The notes beneath the pieces are model-generated. The model was not told the origin of the DNA and searched no databases. It worked only from the letters and a program-made list of their open reading frames with translations. Shown here piece after piece: positions 1-5,785 of a stretch of DNA of 10,110 nucleotides. The first letter of the stretch is position 1; each line of letters begins with the position of its first letter. Origin of the DNA: Candidatus Anaerobutyricum stercoripullorum (lineage in GTDB: Bacteria > Bacillota > Clostridia > Lachnospirales > Lachnospiraceae); contig DXEQ01000274.1 in NCBI GenBank assembly GCA_019114885.1, positions 1 through 10,110 on the forward strand, written 5' to 3'. Position numbers and translations under genes: made by a program.

Positions 1-1358
1 ATGGTACCGTGGAACAGCCAGGTGTCCTGCAGCACCATGCCGAACATTTCCCGAAGTTCACTCCGGTTGAAATCCCGGACGTCATGACCGTCGATGCGGA
101 TGGCCCCGCTGTTCACGTCATAGAAGCGCATGAGCAGCTTGATCATGGTCGTCTTGCCGGCGCCGGTCGGACCGACGATGGCAATCTTCTGTCCTTCCTC
201 CACTTTCGCGGAGAAGTCATTGATGATCGTCTTGTAGGCATTGTAGCCGAAATGTACATGGTCGAATTCCACATTTCCGCGAAGTCCTTCCACAGACACC
301 GGATCCGGCACGGTCTGATCCTCTTCCTTTTCATCCAGGAATTCAAAGACGCGCTCAGACGCCGCCGCTGTGAGCTGCAGCATATTGGTAACCTGGGCTA
401 CCTGCTGGATCGGCTGAGTGAAGTTGCGCACATACTGGATAAAGGACTGGATATCCCCCACTTCAATAGTCTTCCGGATCGCCAGAAAGCCGCCAAGGAT
501 CGCCACGCCTACATATCCGAGATTTCCGACAAACTGCATGACCGGCATCATCATGCCCGAGAAGAACTGGGATTTCCATGCCGAGTCATAGAGTTTATCA
601 TTCGTCTCATTGAACTCCCGGATCACGTCTTCCTCTTTATTGAAAGCTTTGATGATGTTGTGGCCGCTGTAGATCTCTTCCACCTGCCCGTTTACATTTC
701 CGAGATAGGCCTGCTGCCCGCGGAAATACCGCTGGGAGTGCTTCATCACGAAAGAGATCAGCAGGATGGACACCGGCAGAATCAGAAGCGCCACCAGCGT
801 CATCAGCGGGCTGATGGACAGCATCATGACCAGCACGCCGATCAGTGTGGTCACGGAGGTGATCATCTGGGTCGCGCTCTGATTCAGGCTCTGCCCCAGC
901 GTATCCACGTCGTTGGTCACCCGGGAGAGCACTTCGCCCACAGGCTTCGTGTCAAAATAATTCATCGGCATGCGGCTGATCTTCTCTGAGATTTCTTTGC
1001 GCAGCCGGTAGGTCGTCTTCTGGGACACCCCGGTCATAATGATCCCCTGGATAAAGGTGCACAGGGCGCTTATGAGATACAGGCCCAGCGTGAGCAGAAG
1101 TATCTGCCCGACCCGGCCGAAATCAATGCCGCTTCCTCCGGACACTTTGCTCACCAGACCGTTGAAGATTTCGGTAGTCGCTTTTCCAAGAATCTTCGGT
1201 CCCACGATATTGAAAATAGTTCCACAGACGGCAAACACCGCCACGAACAGCATATGGACCTTAAAGGCGCTCATATACCGGATCAGTTTCCGGATCGTCC
1301 CTTTGAAATCTTTGGCTTTCTCTGTGCCGGCATGTCTTCCGTGCATTCCTCTAGGCAT
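1..1358 (-). CDS. ABC exporter half-transporter, second subunit (partial, 3' end off the left edge)
   Basis: This encodes a membrane-embedded half-transporter of the type IV (ABCB-like) exporter family, and 452 residues are visible. A transmembrane domain spans about residues 30-320, with hydrophobic segments near 32-56, 84-110, 168-204 and 268-294. The nucleotide-binding domain begins near 362 and shows Walker A GPTGAGKTT (396-404) and a Q-loop (GMVLQDTWLF, Q444). The sequence stops there, so signature, Walker B and H-loop are out of view. The start at 1358 is chosen because GGAAAGGAGG lies 9 nt upstream. The ATG overlaps the end of the preceding transporter gene by 8 nt, indicating translational coupling. 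By analogy with TM287/288 and BmrC/BmrD, this should be the subunit with intact catalytic residues, since its partner is degenerate; that is inferred. The substrate is unknown, with a drug, lipid or peptide all possible. Confidence 0.95.
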   Translation of the reverse strand, partial: MPRGMHGRHAGTEKAKDFKGTIRKLIRYMSAFKVHMLFVAVFAVCGTIFNIVGPKILGKATTEIFNGLVSKVSGGSGIDFGRVGQILLLTLGLYLISALCTFIQGIIMTGVSQKTTYRLRKEISEKISRMPMNYFDTKPVGEVLSRVTNDVDTLGQSLNQSATQMITSVTTLIGVLVMMLSISPLMTLVALLILPVSILLISFVMKHSQRYFRGQQAYLGNVNGQVEEIYSGHNIIKAFNKEEDVIREFNETNDKLYDSAWKSQFFSGMMMPVMQFVGNLGYVGVAILGGFLAIRKTIEVGDIQSFIQYVRNFTQPIQQVAQVTNMLQLTAAASERVFEFLDEKEEDQTVPDPVSVEGLRGNVEFDHVHFGYNAYKTIINDFSAKVEEGQKIAIVGPTGAGKTTMIKLLMRFYDVNSGAIRIDGHDVRDFNRSELREMFGMVLQDTWLFHGT

Positions 1359-3576
1359 GTGCAGCCGCCTCCTTTCCTGCTTGTAATTCTGCTTCCGAGA
1401 GCTGGGACGCGGCGATCTGCCGGTAGACCTCACAGTTCTCCAGCAGCTCCCGATGGGTGCCGGTGCCGGCGATCCGCCCGTCATCCAGCACAATGATCTG
1501 CTCCGCATTCATGATCGTACTGATCCGCTGCGCCACGATCAACACCGTGCTCTCTTTCGTTTTCTGGCGGAGCGCCTTCCGGAGCGTCACATCCGTCTTA
1601 AAATCAAGGGCGGAGAAACTGTCGTCGAAGATAAATACTTCCGGGTGCTTCGCAATGGCTCTGGCGATGGACAGACGCTGCTTCTGCCCGCCGGATACAT
1701 TGGAGCCGCCCTGGGCAATGGGGCTTTTGTACCGGTCTTTCTTGCCCTCGATGAATTCTTCCGCCTGGGCGATCCGGGCCGCCTCGACCATCTCCGCCTC
1801 GCTGCCGTCCGGATTACCGAACAGGATATTCGAGGCAATATCGCCTGAGAAGAGCACGCCTTTCTGGGGCACATAGCCCAGCTTCTCCCGCAGCTCATGC
1901 TGGGAGACATTTCGGATGTCCGCGCCGTCCAGCTTGATGCTGCCCGCCGTCACGTCATAGAAGCGGGGCACCAGATTGACCAGCGTGGACTTGCCGCTTC
2001 CGGTGCTTCCGATGATGGCTGTCGTCTCACCCGGCTTCGCCGTAAATGTAATGTCCTCCAGGACATTTTCGTCCGCGCCCGGATACCGGAACGACACATG
2101 GTCAAACCGGAGGACTCCTTTTTCATTTTCAGCAAAATGCTCCGCCCGGTCCGGGTCTTTGATGGCGGTCCGGCTTGCGAGCACTTCCTCCACGCGGTCG
2201 GCCGCAACCGCCGCACGGGGCAGCATGATGGAAAGCATGCACAGCATCAGGAAGCCCATGATGATCTGCATCGTATACTGGATAAAGGCCATCATATCCC
2301 CCACCTGCATCTGACCGTTGTCGATGCCGTGAGCGCCGTTCCACATAATCAGCACGGAGACCCCGTTCATAATCAGCATCATAACCGGCATCATGAAAGT
2401 CATGGCCCGGTTGACGAACAGGTTCGTCCTTGTCAGATCCCGGTTGGCCCGGTCAAAACGCTCCTCTTCATGCTTCTGCGTACTGAAGGCGCGGATTACC
2501 GGCAGGCCGGTCAGTATCTCGCGCATCACAAGGTTCACCCGGTCCACCAGGGACTGCATGATGCGGAACTTCGGCATGGCCACCAGGAACAAGAGCAGGA
2601 TAACCAGCCCGATCAGCACCACCGCCAGACCGATGATCCAGGACATGGACACATTGGTCTGGAATACCTGGATCACTCCGCCGATGGCCAGGATCGGCGC
2701 ATAGAGCACGATCCGCAGGAGCATCACGATGATCAGCTGGATCTGCTGGATGTCGTTGGTACTCCGTGTGATCAGGGACGCTGTAGAAAAATGATCAAAC
2801 TCATTGTTGGAAAATCCGACCACCTTGCGGAAGACCCTTCCTCTCAGATCCCGGCCCGTGGCGGCGCCCACCCGGGACGCCATAAATCCCACCAGGACGC
2901 TGGCCGCCATCCCGAGGAGCGCAAGACCGGCCATCTTCCCGCCGGTCGTCACCAGATAACGTATCTGGAGTCCGTCCATATCGATTCCCAGATTCTTATA
3001 GGCGGACCCCACATAGCTCACCGCCGCCTGGTCGAGGATCGTATCCGGCAGCTCTCCCGTCATCTCCTCCATGCCGGAAATGAGTCCTGCCCGCTGTTCT
3101 TCCGGCATCATCAGAAGGAAATCGAATACGGTCATATCATCCGAGACCATGCCTTCCGGCAGCGCGGCCTTCAGCTGCTCTTCAATCTGCGCGGTCATCT
3201 CGCTTCCGGACTCGAATCCGGCGGTCAGCATCATCGGGCCCGCCAGCACATCCCGGAGTTCTGTCATGTCCTCATCGGTCATGCCCGCTTTCATCACATA
3301 AGCCGGCACATCATAGGTATTGTCATCTTCCGTATAACTGTCAAGAACGGTCTGTTGTTCATCCGACGGGACAAACAGAAGCAGCCGGTCCATCTCTTCC
3401 ACGGAGATCTGTTCCGGCACCTGGTCCTCCACACCGCCCTGCTGGATGCCCACGTTGACGATGTCCGACGTGTAGGCCGGCAGCGACAGATCACAGTACG
3501 CCTGGATAAACAGCACGGCGATGATCAGAAGGAGCGCCTTCCAGTGCTCCGCCGCATACTTAAATAAATTCTTCAT
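1351..3576 (-). CDS. ABC exporter half-transporter, first subunit with degenerate ATP site
   Basis: This 741-residue transmembrane/ATPase half-transporter is longer than the usual 570-620. TM1 is about 13-35. A hydrophilic acidic stretch of roughly 36-208 follows and should lie outside the cell, then the remaining membrane helices (about 212-236, 280-330, 390-452). NBD motifs: Tyr498 in the A-loop position, Walker A GSTGSGKST (523-531), Q571, signature VSGGQKQR (627-634), Walker B VFIFDD (647-652) and SALD D-loop (655-658). The catalytic Glu is replaced by Asp652 and the H-loop His by Gln683 (IVAQRIST). This pattern marks the non-hydrolysing site of heterodimeric exporters such as TM287/288. 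The start is supported by AGAGGAAAG upstream. It lies 34 bp after the marR stop and overlaps the partner gene, so the three form an operon. The exporter class is near certain; the substrate is unknown. Confidence 0.96.
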   Translation of the reverse strand: MKNLFKYAAEHWKALLLIIAVLFIQAYCDLSLPAYTSDIVNVGIQQGGVEDQVPEQISVEEMDRLLLFVPSDEQQTVLDSYTEDDNTYDVPAYVMKAGMTDEDMTELRDVLAGPMMLTAGFESGSEMTAQIEEQLKAALPEGMVSDDMTVFDFLLMMPEEQRAGLISGMEEMTGELPDTILDQAAVSYVGSAYKNLGIDMDGLQIRYLVTTGGKMAGLALLGMAASVLVGFMASRVGAATGRDLRGRVFRKVVGFSNNEFDHFSTASLITRSTNDIQQIQLIIVMLLRIVLYAPILAIGGVIQVFQTNVSMSWIIGLAVVLIGLVILLLFLVAMPKFRIMQSLVDRVNLVMREILTGLPVIRAFSTQKHEEERFDRANRDLTRTNLFVNRAMTFMMPVMMLIMNGVSVLIMWNGAHGIDNGQMQVGDMMAFIQYTMQIIMGFLMLCMLSIMLPRAAVAADRVEEVLASRTAIKDPDRAEHFAENEKGVLRFDHVSFRYPGADENVLEDITFTAKPGETTAIIGSTGSGKSTLVNLVPRFYDVTAGSIKLDGADIRNVSQHELREKLGYVPQKGVLFSGDIASNILFGNPDGSEAEMVEAARIAQAEEFIEGKKDRYKSPIAQGGSNVSGGQKQRLSIARAIAKHPEVFIFDDSFSALDFKTDVTLRKALRQKTKESTVLIVAQRISTIMNAEQIIVLDDGRIAGTGTHRELLENCEVYRQIAASQLSEAELQAGKEAAAHA

Positions 3577-3610
3577 GGCAAGTCTTTCCTCTCTGTAAAT
3601 CTATTTTAAT

Positions 3611-4045
3611 CTATTTCCGGTCCAGATTATCACTGATCTGAAGGAGCAGCCGCTTCAGGAGCTCGATCTCCTCCCCGGTCATATTACAGAACATCAGCTC
3701 TTCCATCTGCTGCGCCACCGTCCGGACGCCCTGGATGCAGGATTTCCCTTTCTCCGTCAGGGACAGGCGCATCACCCGCTGATCCTTTGGATCCGGATGG
3801 CGGGTCAGATATCCGTCCCGCTCCATCTTCTGGATCGAAGCGGTGATGGAAGGCGGCGTCACATTGAGCCTTGCCGCCAGTTCCTTCTGGGACATGGAAT
3901 CACTCTGATGCAGGGTAAAAAGAACGCCCGCCTGACTTTTATTCAGGTCAAACTCCTGATACATTTCCTGCGCCCGGTTCATCATCTTGTGCATGACGAT
4001 CCCCATCATCCCGATCGCGGGTATCTCATCACGGCAGTGATTCAT
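3611..4045 (-). CDS. MarR-family transcriptional regulator
   Basis: At 144 residues this is a normal-length MarR protein, a dimeric winged-helix repressor that usually releases DNA on binding small phenolic or lipophilic ligands or on oxidation. The winged helix spans about 48-100: the MSQKELAARLNVTPPSITAS helices (51-70), then the recognition helix end and the wing with the characteristic DPKDQR (85-90) and LSLTEKG (94-100). Helical N- and C-terminal parts should form the dimer interface. Cys4, Cys103 and Cys120 are present, but nothing shows a redox role. The start is set by AAGGAGG 7 nt upstream. It is the first gene of the operon with the ABC exporter pair and probably represses it and itself through the palindromes at 4074-4102. 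Family assignment is secure; the ligand is unknown. Confidence 0.95.
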   Translation of the reverse strand: MNHCRDEIPAIGMMGIVMHKMMNRAQEMYQEFDLNKSQAGVLFTLHQSDSMSQKELAARLNVTPPSITASIQKMERDGYLTRHPDPKDQRVMRLSLTEKGKSCIQGVRTVAQQMEELMFCNMTGEEIELLKRLLLQISDNLDRK

Positions 4046-4073
4046 GGCAGTTCCTCCTTATAATCCATATTAA

Positions 4074-4102
4074 TTAGTTAACAAACTAAACGACAGTTTA
4101 GT
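4074..4102. promoter_or_regulatory. Candidate MarR operator: two overlapping palindromes
   Basis: Three alternating half-sites are seen: TTAGTT (4074-4079), AACTAAA (4084-4090) and GTTTAGT (4096-4102). The first and second form a 6-bp inverted repeat with a 4-bp spacer; the second and third form a perfect 7-bp repeat (ACTAAAC/GTTTAGT, 4085-4091 and 4096-4102) with a 4-bp spacer. The palindrome centres are 12 bp apart, about one helical turn. The site covers the -10 box and the expected transcription start, which fits autorepression. TTAGTTaaca-type palindromes are common MarR boxes; the assignment to this protein is inferred from adjacency. Confidence 0.55.
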
Positions 4103-4123
4103 ACTGTTCCACAAATCTGTCAA
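4095..4123 (-). promoter_or_regulatory. Predicted sigma-A promoter of the marR-ABC operon
   Basis: On the minus strand, a perfect -35 box TTGACA (4123-4118) is followed by exactly 17 bp and the -10 box TAAACT (4100-4095). Transcription would start near 4088, giving a leader of about 43 nt that contains the AAGGAGG ribosome binding site. The -10 box lies inside one of the palindromes, as expected for a repressed promoter. It was found by reading, not by experiment. Confidence 0.65.
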
Positions 4124-4182
4124 CGGATTACAGGGTGATTTCACATTTATTTTATACTTTTTTCACAAAATCCAGAATAACT

Positions 4183-4218
4183 AAAAAGAGCTGACACACT
4201 GATTTCGTGTGCCGGCTC
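4183..4218 (-). terminator. Rho-independent terminator of the DUF4143 ATPase gene
   Basis: The minus-strand transcript can form a stem between 4218-4207 (GAGCCGGCACAC) and 4199-4188 (GTGTGTCAGCTC). It has a 7-nt loop, one mismatch and one G-U pair, and is followed by TTTTT (4187-4183). It lies about 22 nt after the ATPase stop codon. This separates the ATPase from the marR operon downstream. The remaining 4124-4182 is AT-rich, with nothing else recognised. Confidence 0.78.
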
Positions 4219-4240
4219 CCTTCGCCTGACAGTTCTGCCG

Positions 4241-5455
4241 CTATATTTCGTGTTTATCCAACAGGAAGTCAATAATATTGTAATGAATAATGCCGTTTCT
4301 GCTCATATCTACGATATCGCTGCTGATTACATATTTAGGATAATTATCGTCAATATTCTCCAGATTTCCGAATTCTCTGGCGATACAGTCTTCTGTAAGG
4401 ACATATGCGACCTGAATATACAGTTTCTTCTGTCCTTTGTAACATACAAAGTCAATTTCCTGCGAACCCAGCTTTCCCACCTTCACGTCGTATCCCCGGC
4501 TCAGCATCTCCAGATACACTACATTTTCAAACAGCTTGCTGGAATCTGTCTGCTCACTTGCCTTATTTATATTGCGAAGTCCGATATCGCCGGCATAATA
4601 TTTCTCTGTTGAAGCCAGAATGCTTTTCCCTTTAATATCATATCTCTCCACTTTTGACAGGATCATTCCTTCCTGAAGCTTATCAATATAATTCAATAAT
4701 GTTTCCACTGTAGTAGAAAATCCTGCCGCCTTCAGCGTACGGCTGATAGAGCGTGCAGAAAACGGATTCCCGATATTGTCCAGAAGAAATTCCAGAAGTT
4801 TTCTCAGAAGATTTTCATTTCTGATCGCATGCCTGGAAAGAATATCTTTCATTACAACTGAATCATATACATCCTCAAGATATGTGCGCACCGAATGTTC
4901 ATCCGGCAGCAGCAGGCGCATCGGCAGACCGCCGTATTTCAGATAATCTGCAAAAAGCTGTTCTCTTCTGTACGGAATACTGTTTTTTTCGTAAAACTCC
5001 CGTATCTCTGACAGAACAAAAGGATACACATGAAAAGAAACATATCTTCCCGCCATATATGTTGCCAGTCCACCCGACAACAGTTTACTGTTTGACCCTG
5101 TGACGTAGATATCACAATCCAGATCGCTCCTGAACGAAGGGATGACTGAGTGCCATTCTTTCACATGCTGGATTTCATCAAAGAAGAGATAAACCCTTCC
5201 TCCTGCCTGTTCTGCACGCTCCATAACATATTGATAAAAGGCATCCGCATCTTCAAGTTTTTTAAAACGCCGTGACTCAAAATTGATCTCTATGATATTT
5301 TTTTCCGGCACGCCCCGAGCCAGAAGAATGTCGCGGATCTGTGAAAGCAAAATAGTCTTCCCGCTCCTTCTGAGTCCGATCAGTACCTTGATCAGATCTT
5401 TGTCAATAAACGGACTTATCTGATCCAGATAGCGGTTTCGCTTTATCATTTCCAT
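4241..5455 (-). CDS. AAA+ ATPase with C-terminal DUF4143 domain
   Basis: This 404-residue protein belongs to a widespread family of stand-alone AAA-type ATPases of uncertain role, often near mobile or defence genes. Visible motifs are Walker A GLRRSGKT (27-34), Walker B VYLFFDEIQ (88-96, D93/E94) and a sensor-like VTGSNS (118-123). A winged-helix-like segment lies near 215-285. The DUF4143 tail resembles a restriction-like fold: QEIDFVCYKG (332-341) then YIQVAY (346-351). The usual catalytic Lys of a nuclease motif is absent there, so nuclease activity is not supported. An in-frame opening runs upstream to 5656, but ATG at 5455 is preferred. AAAGG lies 11 nt before it, conserved-looking sequence begins there, and the longer N-terminus would be translated from hairpin repeats. 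Composition is more AT-rich than the flanking genes, suggesting acquisition. The single gene has its own terminator. Confidence 0.9.
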   Translation of the reverse strand: MEMIKRNRYLDQISPFIDKDLIKVLIGLRRSGKTILLSQIRDILLARGVPEKNIIEINFESRRFKKLEDADAFYQYVMERAEQAGGRVYLFFDEIQHVKEWHSVIPSFRSDLDCDIYVTGSNSKLLSGGLATYMAGRYVSFHVYPFVLSEIREFYEKNSIPYRREQLFADYLKYGGLPMRLLLPDEHSVRTYLEDVYDSVVMKDILSRHAIRNENLLRKLLEFLLDNIGNPFSARSISRTLKAAGFSTTVETLLNYIDKLQEGMILSKVERYDIKGKSILASTEKYYAGDIGLRNINKASEQTDSSKLFENVVYLEMLSRGYDVKVGKLGSQEIDFVCYKGQKKLYIQVAYVLTEDCIAREFGNLENIDDNYPKYVISSDIVDMSRNGIIHYNIIDFLLDKHEI

Positions 5456-5486
5456 ACATTTCACATCCTTTAATAATATTGTCTTT

Positions 5487-5514
5487 ATTATACCACGTGC
5501 GCAGGAAAGGAAGC
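5487..5514. repeat. 28-bp direct repeat, copy A
   Basis: This begins ATTATACCACGTGCG and ends AAGGAAGC. It matches copy B (5616-5643) at 25 of 28 positions, with the differences clustered at repeat positions 16-20. CACGTG inside it is a 6-bp palindrome. Read on the minus strand it supplies a TATAAT box (5492-5487) just upstream of the ATPase gene. Confidence 0.7.
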
Positions 5515-5553
5515 GGCGCGCAGCGCCATTTACTTTCCAAGCCGTGGCTTGCC

Positions 5554-5623
5554 GGTATAATCTCCGCGCAGCGGAGCAGCCCGTGATCCGGGCTGGATTG
5601 CACGTATGTGCAATCATTATACC
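5554..5623. other. Perfect four-armed cloverleaf (four-way junction) sequence
   Basis: GGTATAAT (5554-5561) pairs exactly with ATTATACC (5616-5623), closing three hairpins that abut without any unpaired base: 5562-5576 (6-bp stem, GCA loop), 5577-5595 (7-bp stem, 5-nt loop) and 5596-5615 (8-bp stem, 4-nt loop). All 29 possible pairs are Watson-Crick. The 70-nt fold could form as a DNA cruciform or in RNA on either strand. It is tRNA-sized but has no T-loop sequence, no D-arm signature and no linker bases, so it is not called a tRNA. Function is unknown. Confidence 0.6.
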
Positions 5624-5643
5624 ACGTGCGTAGAGAAGGAAGC
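5616..5643. repeat. 28-bp direct repeat, copy B
   Basis: This is the second copy of the repeat at 5487-5514, in the same orientation, with 101 bp between the two copies. Its first eight bases form the closing stem of the cloverleaf. The first part of the unit recurs again at 5655-5662. Two full copies with palindromic rather than unique sequence between them argue against a CRISPR array. Confidence 0.7.
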
Positions 5644-5654
5644 TCTGCGCAATC

Positions 5655-5683
5655 ATTATACCTTACAATATTATTTTTTTCAA
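5655..5683 (-). promoter_or_regulatory. Predicted promoter reading through the hairpin element toward the DUF4143 ATPase
   Basis: The minus strand shows TTGAAA (5683-5678), a 17-bp spacer and a perfect TATAAT (5660-5655). Transcription would start near 5648 and give a leader of about 190 nt made largely of the hairpins at 5515-5623. TATAAT recurs on the same strand at 5621-5616 and 5492-5487 because it is part of the repeat. The last of these lies nearest the gene but has only a poor -35 (GCTTCC), so 5655-5683 is the best candidate. Confidence 0.5.
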
Positions 5684-5785
5684 CTTTTTGTCTGTTTATA
5701 CCCGGACAATATTTGTAGGATTACAATGCCAGACAATATTCTGATCTTCCAATTTTTGTCCGTTCTTATCCTGACATTTTACCTG
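5676..5785. other. AT-rich gap after the yhgE stop with degenerate short repeats, no gene
   Basis: No coding region is supported. ACAATATT occurs at 5706-5713 and 5733-5740, as well as inside the inverted repeat at 5665. An imperfect direct repeat of about 34 bp starts CAACTTTTTGTC (5681) and CAATTTTTGTCC (5750). I see no convincing rho-independent terminator for the YhgE gene, so read-through into the ATPase gene is possible. Confidence 0.5.

Larger units (their letters stand above)
5472..5675. repeat. Hairpin-rich intergenic element bounded by 11-bp inverted repeats
   Basis: AATAATATTGT (5472-5482) and its exact reverse complement ACAATATTATT (5665-5675) enclose about 200 bp packed with short palindromes. 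In order these are GGCGC-GCA-GCGCC (5515-5527), CAAGCC-GT-GGCTTG (5538-5551), CTCCGC-GCA-GCGGAG (5562-5576), CAGCCCG-TGATC-CGGGCTG (5577-5595) and GATTGCAC-GTAT-GTGCAATC (5596-5615). GCAATCATTATACC occurs at 5610-5623 and again at 5649-5662. The segment is GC-rich inside an AT-rich gap. It resembles REP/BIME or MITE-like intergenic repeats, but no clear target-site duplication was found, and copy number in the genome cannot be seen here. Confidence 0.55.

Noticed and set aside
9..989. A 326-codon plus-strand frame at the left edge
   Set aside because: It is antisense to the partial ABC half-transporter, whose minus-strand reading shows Walker A and a Q-loop; the plus frame has low-complexity His/Asp-rich sequence.
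1897..3567. A 556-codon open frame on the plus strand opposite the first ABC subunit
   Set aside because: It is fully antisense to a clear ABC exporter gene, is rich in His, Arg and Gln with no recognisable domain, and arises from GC-rich third positions.
5554..5623. The cloverleaf as a tRNA
   Set aside because: It lacks the T-loop GTTC, an anticodon-type 7-nt loop and the linker nucleotides every tRNA needs.
5487..5643. A possible CRISPR array
   Set aside because: There are only two full repeats with a 101-bp palindromic interval, no regular spacers and no cas genes in view.
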